A DNA stretch of 50,232 bases, from positions 1-50,232 of the forward strand of contig JBDLJB010000016.1 in assembly GCA_039714555.1 (NCBI GenBank). The letters run 5' to 3'. Origin of the DNA: Namhaeicola sp039714555 (lineage in GTDB: Bacteria > Bacteroidota > Bacteroidia > Flavobacteriales > Flavobacteriaceae). Shown one piece after another: positions 10,098 to 18,835 of the stretch. Position numbers and translations under genes: made by a program. Below the pieces are notes generated by a model. It did no database searches and was not told the origin of the DNA. It was given only the letters and a program-made list of their open reading frames with translations. Position 1 is the first letter of the stretch; each line of letters begins with the position of its first letter.

Positions 10098-10355
10098 TTA
10101 GGAATTATCTGACTTTTTTTGAGCTTTCTTGGCTTTTCTTTTGTAAAAGAACGCTATTATCAATCCATAGGCAATTGAACCAAGAGCTTTAGAAATTAAA
10201 TAATTCTCGCTTAAAATTTTTGTAGTAATTTCTGATAAAGTTTCACTTCTGAACAATGATAAAAAAAGTTCAATAATCATTACGATCATAAAAAATAAAA
10301 TTGCTGAAACAACAGCCATTTTTACAAATGAAAACTCTTTAAAATTCTTAATCAT
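10098..10355 (-). CDS. Small two-helix membrane protein, function unknown
   Basis: An 85-residue protein with two hydrophobic segments (about 12-32 and 55-70) and a basic C-terminal tail (YKRKAKKAQKKSD), suggesting an inner-membrane protein with a cytoplasmic tail. Its ATG lies one base after the stop codon of the pyrophosphohydrolase gene, so the two are almost certainly co-transcribed and perhaps translationally coupled. No family recognised. Confidence 0.65.
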   Translation of the reverse strand: MIKNFKEFSFVKMAVVSAILFFMIVMIIELFLSLFRSETLSEITTKILSENYLISKALGSIAYGLIIAFFYKRKAKKAQKKSDNS

Positions 10356-10356
10356 A

Positions 10357-10683
10357 CTATTTTAATTTTTTATTATTATGATGGCGATCATGATCACGTT
10401 TTGCCTTGATATCCAATTTTTTATCAAATGATTTTTGCAGATCAACACCCGTTTGATTGGCCAAACAAAGTACTACGAATAAAACATCGGAAAGTTCTTC
10501 TCCAAGGTCTTTATTTTTATCACTTTCTTTTTCACTTTGTTCACCATATCTACGAGCGATAATACGAGCCACTTCACCAACCTCTTCAGTTAATTGAGCC
10601 ATATTGGTAAGTTCATCAAAGTAGCGAACACCGTGATCTTTAATCCATTTATCAACTTCGAGTTGGGCGTTTTTAATATCCAT
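10357..10683 (-). CDS. MazG-type nucleotide pyrophosphohydrolase
   Basis: A 108-residue, single-domain all-alpha NTP pyrophosphohydrolase of the MazG/MazG-like family, which hydrolyses (d)NTPs to monophosphate and pyrophosphate, probably as house-cleaning. The metal-binding signature is intact: E33, E34 and E37 in LTEEVGE, then E63 and D66 in EELSDVLF. The C-terminus is His/Lys-rich (DHDRHHNNKKLK). A good -7 element lies 20 bases upstream of the start. It forms a two-gene operon with the small membrane protein downstream. The precise nucleotide specificity cannot be read from the sequence. Confidence 0.88.
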   Translation of the reverse strand: MDIKNAQLEVDKWIKDHGVRYFDELTNMAQLTEEVGEVARIIARRYGEQSEKESDKNKDLGEELSDVLFVVLCLANQTGVDLQKSFDKKLDIKAKRDHDRHHNNKKLK

Positions 10684-10702
10684 TTTTAAAACCTTTAAAG
10701 CA

Positions 10703-10710
10703 CAAATATA
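10703..10710 (-). promoter_or_regulatory. -7 promoter element of the pyrophosphohydrolase operon
   Basis: On the minus strand this reads TATATTTG, an exact match to the Bacteroidota -7 consensus TAnnTTTG, 20 bases before the start codon. No clear -33 TTTG is seen. Confidence 0.45.
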
Positions 10711-10794
10711 AACAAAAGGTTAAACTTATAACCTGAGTTCGATCTAAGATTTATAGAGACACTCTTTACTCAAAACTACAATCAAAATTCAGTA

Positions 10795-11439
10795 TTACAA
10801 ACCTTCAATTTGTAATATTTCAATAAAATCTTTTCTTGGAATTTCTACGGCACCTAAACTTGCCAAATGAGCATTGTAAACCTGACAGTCAATCAATTTA
10901 TAATTATCTTTTTCCAATTTTTTAGCAAGGTGAATAAATGCAACTTTTGACATATTACTCACTTTACTAAACATACTTTCTCCACAAAAGATATTTCCTA
11001 GATCAACACCGTACAAGCCTCCTACCAATTCATTATTTTGCCAAACTTCAACCGATTTTGCCATACCCATTTTATGTAAATTGATATATGAATCTTCCAT
11101 TGAATTGGTGATCCATGTACCACCTTGGTCTTTTCTGTAAATATTTTTACATTGATGAATAACTTCCTCAAAATTTTGATTATAGGTAATTTTAAAATCT
11201 CCTTTTCGCAAAACCTGTTGCATACTTTTAGAGATTTTTAAATGCTCGGGATATAGTACCATTCTCGAATTTGGGCTATACCAGATAATGGGTTCACCTT
11301 CATTATACCACGGAAAGATACCACTTTTGTATGCTAAGATCAGTCTTTCAGGAGACAGGTCACCACCAATTGCAACAATACCTTCAGTACTTGCTGTTTC
11401 AACATCAGGGAATATGAGTTCTTTTCCTAAAAAGATCAT
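10795..11439 (-). CDS. aat: Leucyl/phenylalanyl-tRNA--protein transferase
   Basis: A cytosolic enzyme of the N-degron pathway. It moves Leu or Phe from aminoacyl-tRNA to proteins with N-terminal Arg or Lys, marking them for ClpAP-type degradation. The 214 residues cover the whole family. Visible motifs are GDLSPERLILAYKSGIFPW near residues 27-45, WYSPNSRMVL, GGTWITNSM, SVEVWQNNELVGGLYGV, GESMFSK and LIDCQVYNAHLASLGA. It is a single gene with about 110 bases to its upstream and 50 to its downstream neighbour-side boundaries. No clpS or clpA lies in the window. Confidence 0.93.
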   Translation of the reverse strand: MIFLGKELIFPDVETASTEGIVAIGGDLSPERLILAYKSGIFPWYNEGEPIIWYSPNSRMVLYPEHLKISKSMQQVLRKGDFKITYNQNFEEVIHQCKNIYRKDQGGTWITNSMEDSYINLHKMGMAKSVEVWQNNELVGGLYGVDLGNIFCGESMFSKVSNMSKVAFIHLAKKLEKDNYKLIDCQVYNAHLASLGAVEIPRKDFIEILQIEGL

Positions 11440-11489
11440 TATAAAAAATAAGATTTAAGTTTTATTTATTTCGAATTTTAAAGGATTGA

Positions 11490-12674
11490 TCAATCCTTTT
11501 CAAATACACGAATATAATCGACGATCATTTGTTGTGGAAATTGAGTTGTTCCATCTGGATCTCCCGGCCAGTCACCACCAATTGCAACATTTAAGATTAA
11601 AAAGTAATTTTGATTAAAAGGATATGACATTCCTTGCGTGTCATTAGTGTTAAATTCAAAGATCATTATATCATCTACAAAAAACCACATTTGATTTACT
11701 TCTTTAACAACGCTAAAAACATGAAACCTGTCATTAAAAATCTCATTAGAAACTTGATAACTATTTCCACTGTACTTATGACTCGCAAAATCGGTACCAA
11801 AATGAACTGTGGCATGACTGGTTGAAGCTTCATTTCCAATCATTTCCATGATATCAATTTCGCCACAAGCAGGCCATCCGGCTTGATCAATATTATCTCC
11901 CAACATCCATAAAGCAGGCCAAATTCCTTGACCAAATGGTAATTTTGCTCTAATATCAATCCTACTAAATCCAAATGATTTTTTACCCTTAGTGACCATT
12001 CTTGCTGAAGTGAATTTATGCCCATTCCATGAATCATCACGTGCTTCAATGATCAGGTTACCATCTTCAACTCTAGAATTTTCTTCGGAATCTGTATAAT
12101 ATTCCAATTCATTGTTTCCCCATCCGTTACTACCACTACCTATTTCGTGTGTCCACCAATTTTTATTGATCTCATTTCCATCAAATTCATCTTCCCAAAC
12201 AAGCTTCCATCCTTCATAAGAACTTGGTGTAACATAATCTTCATTGCCATAGGGAAGGTCAGCATCATTATTTTTAATAACTATTTGTGCTTCAGTTTGG
12301 TTAAAATCAATGCTACCTATTGGTTCAAATCTTATACGAAATACTTCGTCCCCTTCTTTGATGATATCTGAAATAATTTCAATTGGAATTGATACATTCG
12401 TTTTACCAGCCGAAATGGTTATTTGACTTTCGTTTTTTTTATAATCAAGATTTTGAAATGCCGAAGCATCTTCAGTATAAAATTTCAACAAAACATCTTC
12501 TGAAGAACTTTCGCGTAATGAGATTATAAAGTCAAGTATTTTATTATCATCATCTCCTTCAATTATATTCATGTCATTAATAATAACATAAGGAGTTTTT
12601 ATAGGTGTATCATCAGATGATGTACAACCAATAAAGAAAAAAAGTAATATGATTGCATTAATTATTCTAATCAT
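11490..12674 (-). CDS. GH16 endo-beta-glucanase (laminarinase-like) lipoprotein
   Basis: A 394-residue lipoprotein (lipobox FIGC, Cys17). Residues about 28-135 form a Calx-beta-like module (DEVFRIRFEPIG). The rest is a glycoside hydrolase family 16 catalytic domain. The catalytic signature GEIDIMEMIG places the nucleophile at E272, the assisting D274 and the acid/base E277, the spacing found in laminarinases. WPALWMLG and the flanking tryptophans form the substrate cleft. Likely activity is endo-cleavage of beta-1,3-glucan such as laminarin at the cell surface. There is no SusC/SusD pair or second hydrolase beside it, so it is not in a visible polysaccharide utilisation locus. Confidence 0.92.
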   Translation of the reverse strand: MIRIINAIILLFFFIGCTSSDDTPIKTPYVIINDMNIIEGDDDNKILDFIISLRESSSEDVLLKFYTEDASAFQNLDYKKNESQITISAGKTNVSIPIEIISDIIKEGDEVFRIRFEPIGSIDFNQTEAQIVIKNNDADLPYGNEDYVTPSSYEGWKLVWEDEFDGNEINKNWWTHEIGSGSNGWGNNELEYYTDSEENSRVEDGNLIIEARDDSWNGHKFTSARMVTKGKKSFGFSRIDIRAKLPFGQGIWPALWMLGDNIDQAGWPACGEIDIMEMIGNEASTSHATVHFGTDFASHKYSGNSYQVSNEIFNDRFHVFSVVKEVNQMWFFVDDIMIFEFNTNDTQGMSYPFNQNYFLILNVAIGGDWPGDPDGTTQFPQQMIVDYIRVFEKD

Positions 12675-12695
12675 AGACTAGATTAAAAAAAATAT

Positions 12696-13067
12696 TTAAA
12701 ATGGTAGATCATCCGGTTCATCATCACTAAGATTATTGGCAGGTTCAAAGCCTTCCATTGATTCTATTGGAGGGACTTCAGAGGCTCCTTCTTGTAATTT
12801 TTCAATTCTCCAACCTTGAATCGCATTAAAATATTTTGCTTCTCCTTCTGGATTGATCCATTCTCTTCCACGTAGATTTATGCTAATTTTCACATCTTCA
12901 CCTACATTAAAATTATTTAAAAGATCACATTTATCCTGAATAAATTCAATCAATAAAAATTGAGGGTATTGTTCATCAGTAGTGATTACCACTTCACGCT
13001 TTCTAAAACCGTTATTACCAAATGTTTTAGTTTCTTCTATTTTCTTAATTTTACCTGTTACTTCCAT
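12696..13067 (-). CDS. DUF3127 protein (OB-fold-like, function unknown)
   Basis: A 123-residue soluble protein matching the DUF3127 family found mainly in Bacteroidota. It starts MEVTGKIKKIEETKTFG, continues with FRKREVVITTDEQYPQ and FNVGEDVKISINLRGREW, and ends in an acidic tail (DDEPDDLPF). The beta-strand pattern and the acidic C-terminal tip resemble single-stranded DNA-binding proteins, but DNA binding is not established. It follows the flavin reductase gene by 10 bases on the same strand, so the two are probably co-transcribed. Confidence 0.85.
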   Translation of the reverse strand: MEVTGKIKKIEETKTFGNNGFRKREVVITTDEQYPQFLLIEFIQDKCDLLNNFNVGEDVKISINLRGREWINPEGEAKYFNAIQGWRIEKLQEGASEVPPIESMEGFEPANNLSDDEPDDLPF

Positions 13068-13077
13068 TGTTTAATTA

Positions 13078-13983
13078 TTATTTTTCGTTTATTAAAAGTA
13101 CTTTCCAAGCACTTTCTACATCATTTATTTTTAAAAAATCTTGTGCAAATTTATGCTTTTCATTTGTATTAAGTCCTATAAATCTTTGATTCTCTTCTGC
13201 AAACTTATCAACATCTTTTTTTGAAGGAAAGTCTTCAATATTGCCCAACATACCTAAATTATTTCCTGTTAAAATACTACTGTTTTTTACATTTTCTGGT
13301 AATAAATCAACTCCTAATCCTAAAGAACTTAAGGGTTTTGGTACTTCAAAAAACCCATTTTTTACACGTGAATATAAACTACCCCCTGCTCTTGCTACCA
13401 AATCTAGTTTTTGCTGGTCAATCAACCCATTCTCATCTAAGATACTTTCATCAATGTGCATACATACTACTTCACATATCACTAAATTTCCTGCACCACC
13501 TTCACTACCCAATGCAATAATATCATTTACCTTACATTCAAATTGAACAGGTGATTCTGCTACACGAAAAGGTTTTATTTTACTAGATCCTAACATCGTA
13601 AAACCAGCCTTTTCAAATTCATTTATCCCTTTATGATATTCTGTACTCGACAATGAAGTTTGTTGAACTGCATTATAATTAACAACATTAATAACCACTT
13701 CTTTTACTTCACGTACATTTTGTAATGTATGTTTTGTGGTGTTATTTTTTACTCTTCGCGCCGGTGAAAAAATTAATATTGGTGGATTGGCACTAAAAAC
13801 GTTAAAAAAACTAAAAGGCGATAAATTGGCTTTTCCTTTTAGATCTATTGTACTTGCCAAAGCAATTGGCCTGGGTGCTACTGAAGCTAATAAATAAGCA
13901 TGTAATTTAGCTGTTGAAATATTTTTAGGAATAATTGTTAACAATTGTCTTGATTTTTTAACAAAAGTAACTAATATTTGCAT
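13078..13983 (-). CDS. Flavin reductase-like, FMN-binding split-barrel protein
   Basis: A soluble 301-residue protein of the flavin reductase-like (split-barrel FMN-binding) family. The N-terminal half holds VAPRPIALASTID, NLSPFSFFNVFSANPP and the FMN-contact segment IFSPARR...NTTKHTLQN, followed by EFEKAGFTM and PVQFECKV. Members reduce flavin with NAD(P)H or serve other redox roles; no partner monooxygenase is adjacent, so the role is open. The start is uncertain. The ATG used gives 13 residues more than the usual beginning of homologues I recall (LTI.PK.IS), and a TTG at 13944-13942 would fit that better. Confidence 0.85.
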   Translation of the reverse strand: MQILVTFVKKSRQLLTIIPKNISTAKLHAYLLASVAPRPIALASTIDLKGKANLSPFSFFNVFSANPPILIFSPARRVKNNTTKHTLQNVREVKEVVINVVNYNAVQQTSLSSTEYHKGINEFEKAGFTMLGSSKIKPFRVAESPVQFECKVNDIIALGSEGGAGNLVICEVVCMHIDESILDENGLIDQQKLDLVARAGGSLYSRVKNGFFEVPKPLSSLGLGVDLLPENVKNSSILTGNNLGMLGNIEDFPSKKDVDKFAEENQRFIGLNTNEKHKFAQDFLKINDVESAWKVLLINEK

Positions 13984-14044
13984 TTATTATAATATCTAAA
14001 CTATTTTTATGTTATAATGCAATATAAAATTTATTGAAAGTTTA

Positions 14045-15232
14045 ATGAACTTCCCTGACTATAAAAACACTCTTAAATGGGTACTGATTGTTGCATCATT
14101 TTTAATAGTTGCTTTGATCTTATGGAATACCAATCAGTTCTTCAGGAAATTTAAAAATGAAGAACGCTTAAAGATGGAAGTTTTGGCAACCGCCTATGAA
14201 AACTTCAACAATCCCGATTTAGATGTAGATATATCTCTTGAAATTAAAATTATTGAAAGTAATAAAAGTATCCCAATGATCATTACTTATGAGAATGGAG
14301 ATATTTATAAATGGGGAAATCTTGAAGTACAAAATTCAAAAAAATTTACCTCTTTACCGGTTGATGAAAGGTTATATTTAAGTAGACAACTTATTAAAAT
14401 GAAAGAGGAAAATGATCCTCTAATTGTTAGATATAAAGATGATAATGATACTGTTACTCAAAAAATATATTATCGAGATTCTGATCTGTTAAACAGGTTG
14501 CAATTTTACCCATTAGGTTTACTGTTAATTTTATTATTGTTTGGAACAATTATTTATTTGGTTTTTCAACAAAATAAAATTGCCGAGCAAAATAAACTTT
14601 GGGCCGGAATGGCAAAGGAAACAGCACATCAAATTGGTACACCACTTTCTTCTATGTTGGGCTGGGTAGAATTATTGCGATTAGAAAATACTAACGAAGA
14701 TATTGTTAGTGAAATTGAAAAAGATGTTTCAAGATTAAATACCATTGCTGATCGTTTTTCAAAAATTGGTTCAATACCAAAACTCTCCAAACACGATATT
14801 GTTGAAGAAACTAAAAATGCCTTTGATTATATTCAATCTAGAAGTTTTAAACAAATTGATTTTAAATTCATTAACAAAGAAGATAAATCAATTTTTGTAG
14901 ACCTCAATATACAATTGTACAGTTGGGTAATTGAAAATTTGGTTAAAAATGCCATCGATTCTATGCAGGGCAAAGGAAAACTAACGATTACTGTTTTTCA
15001 AGAAAACTCAAATGCTAAAGTTTTGGTTACTGATACCGGTAAAGGATTACCAAAACGTCTTCACAGAAAAATATTTGACCCGGGTTATACTACAAAAAAA
15101 CGAGGCTGGGGATTAGGTTTATCACTCGCCAAACGAATTATTGAAGATTACCACAAAGGCAAAATCTTTATTAAAAAATCGGAAATGGGAATAGGCACAA
15201 GTTTTATGATCGAGTTAAAAATTGTTGCTTAA
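14045..15232 (+). CDS. Orphan membrane sensor histidine kinase
   Basis: A 395-residue inner-membrane kinase. One helix at about residues 11-28 and another at 155-173 bracket a periplasmic sensor region of about 125 residues with no recognised fold. The H-box ETAHQIGTPLSS carries the phospho-accepting His195. The ATPase half shows NLVKNAIDSM (N box), VTDTGKGLP (G1) and RGWGLGLSLAKRI (G2). No response regulator gene is adjacent, so its partner is elsewhere. Its stop codon abuts that of the HIT gene with no base between. The signal is unknown. Confidence 0.9.
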   Translation: MNFPDYKNTLKWVLIVASFLIVALILWNTNQFFRKFKNEERLKMEVLATAYENFNNPDLDVDISLEIKIIESNKSIPMIITYENGDIYKWGNLEVQNSKKFTSLPVDERLYLSRQLIKMKEENDPLIVRYKDDNDTVTQKIYYRDSDLLNRLQFYPLGLLLILLLFGTIIYLVFQQNKIAEQNKLWAGMAKETAHQIGTPLSSMLGWVELLRLENTNEDIVSEIEKDVSRLNTIADRFSKIGSIPKLSKHDIVEETKNAFDYIQSRSFKQIDFKFINKEDKSIFVDLNIQLYSWVIENLVKNAIDSMQGKGKLTITVFQENSNAKVLVTDTGKGLPKRLHRKIFDPGYTTKKRGWGLGLSLAKRIIEDYHKGKIFIKKSEMGIGTSFMIELKIVA

Positions 15233-15622
15233 TTATAGGTTTTTTGATATACTTTTTGCAATACTTTCAAATTCTTTTTGAGACAATACTTCTTTTTTAC
15301 CAAAGGTTGCATCTGCCATACTATTTAACGGAATTAAATGTACATGAACATGAGGTACTTCTAAACCGATAACCATCATGCCAACTCTATCACAGGGAAC
15401 CGTTTTTTCAATAGCTTTGGCAATTTTATAAGCAAACTGCATCAAACCTAAATAAGTTTTCTCATCAAGGTCAAAGATCTTATTTACTTCTTTTTTAGGC
15501 ACTACCAAAGTATGCCCTTTGGCATTAGGGTTAATATCTAAAAATGCATAAAAATCTTCATTTTCAGCAATTTTATAACTTGGTATTTCACCTTGAACTA
15601 TTTTTGTGAAGATTGAACTCAT
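15233..15622 (-). CDS. HIT family nucleotide hydrolase
   Basis: A 129-residue histidine-triad protein. The signature VPHVHVHLIPL near residue 91 has the HxHxH motif whose middle histidine attacks the alpha-phosphate of nucleoside phosphoramidates or aminoacyl adenylates. FYAFLDINPNAKGHTLVVPK is the usual nucleotide-contact segment near the N-terminus. It lies 59 bases downstream of greA on the same strand, an arrangement I associate with Bacteroidota, and the two are probably one transcription unit. The physiological substrate is unknown. Confidence 0.92.
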   Translation of the reverse strand: MSSIFTKIVQGEIPSYKIAENEDFYAFLDINPNAKGHTLVVPKKEVNKIFDLDEKTYLGLMQFAYKIAKAIEKTVPCDRVGMMVIGLEVPHVHVHLIPLNSMADATFGKKEVLSQKEFESIAKSISKNL

Positions 15623-15681
15623 GATCTGAATATTTTAAATTAGCAGTGTTTCATACAAATGAAATTACAACCAATATTTTT

Positions 15682-16155
15682 TTATCTTGAAATTTTTAAA
15701 ATTTCAAATTTCATAATACCTTTTGGCACTTGAATTTCGGCTATATCGCCTACTTTTTTACCCAGTAATCCATTACCAATAGGTGAATTTACAGATATTT
15801 TACCTTTTGATAAATCAGCAACAGCATCAGCAACTAAAGTATATTCAAACTCCATTTTATTTTCAATATTTTTGATCTTTACTATTGATAAAGCCAAAAC
15901 TTTAGATGTATCTAATTGTGACTCATCTATCAACCTTGCTTTTGAAAGTGTATTTTTAAATTGTGCTATTTTAAATTCTAATAATGATTGTTCTTCTTTA
16001 GCAGCGTGATACTCTGCATTTTCACTCAAATCACCTTTATCTCTTGCTTCTGCAATTGCTTTTGTAATTCTTGGGCGTTCTACATGCTCTAAATGATCTA
16101 ATTCACCACGTAATTTTTTTAATCCTTCTTCTGTATAATATTCAACGTCACTCAT
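15682..16155 (-). CDS. greA: Transcription elongation factor GreA
   Basis: A 157-residue GreA. The N-terminal coiled coil that enters the RNA polymerase secondary channel is clear, with the acidic tip DKGDLSENAEY (D and E that hold the Mg2+ for transcript cleavage) near residues 40-51. The C-terminal FKBP-like domain follows (ISVNSPIGNGLLGKKVGD). It rescues backtracked polymerase by stimulating cleavage of the 3' end of the RNA. Its promoter is visible upstream, and the HIT gene follows it. Confidence 0.96.
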   Translation of the reverse strand: MSDVEYYTEEGLKKLRGELDHLEHVERPRITKAIAEARDKGDLSENAEYHAAKEEQSLLEFKIAQFKNTLSKARLIDESQLDTSKVLALSIVKIKNIENKMEFEYTLVADAVADLSKGKISVNSPIGNGLLGKKVGDIAEIQVPKGIMKFEILKISR

Positions 16156-16227
16156 AATGCTACTATTTATTCAACTATATAAAACAAAAATCCCAAGTCC
16201 AAAGATTTTCGGAATGAGATTCATATA

Positions 16228-16255
16228 CAAATATACAAATTATTTTAAAATCAAA
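16228..16255 (-). promoter_or_regulatory. Promoter of greA
   Basis: On the minus strand 16228-16235 reads TATATTTG, an exact TAnnTTTG -7 element, and 16252-16255 reads TTTG at about the -33 distance. The predicted leader is roughly 65 bases. On the other strand TACCTTGC at 16263-16270 may serve the Rieske-like gene, so the intergenic region would carry back-to-back promoters. Confidence 0.55.
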
Positions 16256-16285
16256 TTATTTGTACCTTGCAAAAAATATCATTTA

Positions 16286-16711
16286 ATGAAAAAATTAATT
16301 TTTATCATACTTTTTTTAAGTCTTTTTTCTTGTAGTTCTAATGATTTTGATGATCAAAGCTTGTTACCAAATGTTCCGGTTAACGAAACTGTATTTTTAA
16401 ACAATCCTGAATATATAAATTTGCAGGTAGTTGGTGGTTGGGCTTACGCTCAAGGCGGAATTAGCGGAATAATTATTTATCACATGAGTACCAATAATTA
16501 TATTGCATTTGAACGAAGCGCACCACATTTTACACCACAAGCTTGTTCAAAAATGGTAGTAAAAAATAGTATGATCATGGTTTGCTCCTGTGATGATAGC
16601 GAGTTTAATATTATAAATGGAGCTCCATTAACTGATGGTGTTAAATTTGCCGCACGGCAATACAGAGCTGTTCTGGTTGGTAACAACACTTTACAAATTA
16701 CAAACTTTTAA
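16286..16711 (+). CDS. Rieske-like lipoprotein lacking canonical cluster ligands
   Basis: A 141-residue lipoprotein (lipobox FSCS, Cys16). The ATG at 16286 is chosen because it begins the signal peptide; the frame upstream is not coding. The body resembles short Rieske-domain lipoproteins of flavobacteria, with a CSKM segment, then VCSCDDSEFNI, and a final strand that ends LQITNF. A true Rieske [2Fe-2S] site needs two CxH/CxxH boxes. Here CSKM and CSCD replace them and no histidine is in place, so the cluster is probably absent. Function unknown. The stop lies 10 bases before the purK start. Confidence 0.75.
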   Translation: MKKLIFIILFLSLFSCSSNDFDDQSLLPNVPVNETVFLNNPEYINLQVVGGWAYAQGGISGIIIYHMSTNNYIAFERSAPHFTPQACSKMVVKNSMIMVCSCDDSEFNIINGAPLTDGVKFAARQYRAVLVGNNTLQITNF

Positions 16712-16721
16712 GAATGATCTT

Positions 16722-17867
16722 GTGAAAAATTATTTTTCTTCAAATTTTAAACTTGGCGTTTTAGGCGGTGGACAATTGGGTAGAATGTTGCTTTCCGAAA
16801 CTCAAAAATTTGATATTTATACAGTAATACTTGATGGGGCTCATAATGCTCCTTGTGCCCAAATTTGTAATGAATTTCATCAGGGTGATCTAATGGATTT
16901 TCAAACGGTTTACGATTTTGGCAAACAAGTTGATCTGTTGACCATTGAAATTGAACATGTTAATATTGAAGCTCTTTTAAAGTTAGAAAAAGAAGGCTTG
17001 ATCATATATCCCCAACCTGAAATTTTACAAATTATTCAACATAAAGGCCGACAAAAAGATTTTTTTATACAGCATAAGATTCCAACAGCAAAATACAAAC
17101 GTCATAATACATTAACAGATTTAAAAAATAAAATTATTCCTCCTGTTGTATGGAAATCGGCGCAATTTGGCTATGATGGAACTGGAGTGAAAATTATCAG
17201 ATCACAAACCGATCTGGATTCTTTACAGGATGTTGAATGCATAACCGAAGATCTAATTCCTTTTAAAAATGAACTGGCAGTAATTGTTGCCAGAAGTAAA
17301 AATGGCGAAACCAAAACTTACCCTGTTGTTGAAATGGAATTTCATCCAACTGCCAATCAGGTTGAATATGTTATTTGCCCGGCAAGAATTGATAAAAAAA
17401 TAGCTGAAAAAGCACAAAATATAGCTTTACAAGTCGCCGATGCTTTTAAACATGTTGGTTTGTTAGCAGTAGAAATGTTTCAAACCAAAGATGATGATAT
17501 TTTAGTAAATGAAGTTGCTCCAAGAACACATAACAGTGGCCATTACAGTATCGAAGCAAGTTACACAAATCAATTTGAACAGCATTTGCGTGCTATATTG
17601 AATCTTCCTTTAGGAAATCCTGAAAGTAAAGTTGCCGGAATCATGGTCAATTTAGTTGGCGAAGAAGGACACTTTGGTGATGTGCTATATAAAAACATGG
17701 ATAAGATCTTAAAAATTGATGGTGTAACACCACATATTTATGGCAAGAAAGAAACCCGACCTTTTCGAAAAATGGGACATGTAACTATCGTAAATGAAGA
17801 TATGGTAGAAGCAAGGAAAATTGCTGAAAAAGTGAAGAAAACCATTAAAGTAGAAAGTTTAAAGTAA
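16722..17867 (+). CDS. purK: N5-carboxyaminoimidazole ribonucleotide synthase
   Basis: An ATP-grasp enzyme of purine synthesis that uses ATP and bicarbonate to convert AIR to N5-CAIR. About 381 residues, the normal size. Visible features are the N-terminal KLGVLGGGQLGRML, the TIEIEHVN strand, the ATP-grasp core (WKSAQFGYDGTGVKII, ITEDLIPFKNELAVIVARS) and the metal/ATP motif NEVAPRTHNSGHYSIEAS. The start is GTG 16722: the frame stays open further upstream, but that part overlaps the preceding lipoprotein gene, and homologues begin just before the Rossmann-like strand. The partner purE is not in the window. A 14-base direct repeat overlaps its 3' end. Confidence 0.94.
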   Translation: MKNYFSSNFKLGVLGGGQLGRMLLSETQKFDIYTVILDGAHNAPCAQICNEFHQGDLMDFQTVYDFGKQVDLLTIEIEHVNIEALLKLEKEGLIIYPQPEILQIIQHKGRQKDFFIQHKIPTAKYKRHNTLTDLKNKIIPPVVWKSAQFGYDGTGVKIIRSQTDLDSLQDVECITEDLIPFKNELAVIVARSKNGETKTYPVVEMEFHPTANQVEYVICPARIDKKIAEKAQNIALQVADAFKHVGLLAVEMFQTKDDDILVNEVAPRTHNSGHYSIEASYTNQFEQHLRAILNLPLGNPESKVAGIMVNLVGEEGHFGDVLYKNMDKILKIDGVTPHIYGKKETRPFRKMGHVTIVNEDMVEARKIAEKVKKTIKVESLK

Positions 17868-17886
17868 AAAGAAGAAAGTTTAAAGT
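17852..17886. repeat. 14-bp tandem direct repeat at the purK 3' end
   Basis: AGAAAGTTTAAAGT occurs at 17852-17865, partly inside the last codons of purK, and again at 17873-17886 just after the stop, 21 bases apart. The C-terminal residues of PurK (VESLK) are encoded by the first copy. Confidence 0.7.
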
Positions 17887-17991
17887 TTTTCTAATTGTTT
17901 ATTCCATTCTTAACAATTAATTTTATCAAATATTAATGTAAGTATTTTTATATATCTCAATACTTATTTCTAATAATTCAATACTAAAACT

Positions 17992-18786
17992 ATGCAGTAC
18001 ACCGGTGTTTTAAAAAAAATGATCACAGAGAATTCTTCTCCGGTTCAATATTATTTAGATCTGGAAAATGATTTCTTAAACTTAAATCAGTTATTAGATA
18101 GAACTTTAGAGATTTCCTTTAAAGAATACCAGTGTTTGAGTTGTGGTGAAGATAAAAAGATCTTTCGTCAAGGATTTTGTTACGATTGTTTTTACAAAAT
18201 GCCTCAAGCCGGTGATTGGGTTATGAGACCTGAATTGAGTACTGCCCATCTCGATATTGAAGATCGTGATCTGGCTTATGAAAAAACAGTACAACTAAAA
18301 CCCCATATTGTTTATTTGGCTAATTCCAGTAATGTAAAAGTTGGAGTTACACGTAAATCTCAAATACCAACCCGCTGGATTGATCAGGGAGCTCATGAAG
18401 CTATTGAAATTGTTGAAGTACCAAATCGTTATTTAGCAGGAATTGCCGAAATTGCTTTAAAAGAACATGTATCTGATAAGACCAATTGGCGTAAAATGCT
18501 TACAAATAATGTGATCGATGTAGATCTAAATGAAGAAAAAGAAAAACTTTTTCCTTATATCCCTGATGAAGTAAGACCTTATTATCTCGAAAATAAAAGT
18601 AAAGAAACCGAAATAAAATTTCCGGTTAACCAATATCCTACTAAAATTAAAAGTCTGAATTTAGACAAAACTCCCACTTATCAAGGAAAATTAAAAGGAA
18701 TAAAAGGACAATATCTAATTTTTGAAGATGGTACAGTTTTTAATGTAAGAAACTGGGAAGGCTATGTAGTAGAATTCAATATTTAA
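17992..18786 (+). CDS. DUF2797 zinc-binding protein
   Basis: A 264-residue soluble protein of the DUF2797 family. An N-terminal zinc-ribbon-like site, CLSCG...FCYDCF (about residues 43-62), is followed by a core with VYLANSSNVKVGVTRKSQIPTRWIDQ. That segment looks like a GIY-YIG-type fold (ANSS..KVGVT at about 105-115), and a small C-terminal beta domain follows. Its activity is not established, and the nuclease-like comparison is my inference. It lies 49 bases before umuC on the same strand and may be co-transcribed with the translesion polymerase and the SRAP protein, hinting at a DNA-related role. Confidence 0.82.
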   Translation: MQYTGVLKKMITENSSPVQYYLDLENDFLNLNQLLDRTLEISFKEYQCLSCGEDKKIFRQGFCYDCFYKMPQAGDWVMRPELSTAHLDIEDRDLAYEKTVQLKPHIVYLANSSNVKVGVTRKSQIPTRWIDQGAHEAIEIVEVPNRYLAGIAEIALKEHVSDKTNWRKMLTNNVIDVDLNEEKEKLFPYIPDEVRPYYLENKSKETEIKFPVNQYPTKIKSLNLDKTPTYQGKLKGIKGQYLIFEDGTVFNVRNWEGYVVEFNI

Positions 18787-18835
18787 TAAATTTACTGACC
18801 ATAATCTTATGGTTTTAAAAAATAATTTCATTCCA

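Noticed and set aside
15225..15240. The directly abutting stop codons of the histidine kinase and HIT genes as a sign of a broken gene.
   Set aside because: Both proteins have complete family C-termini, so this is just tight convergent packing.
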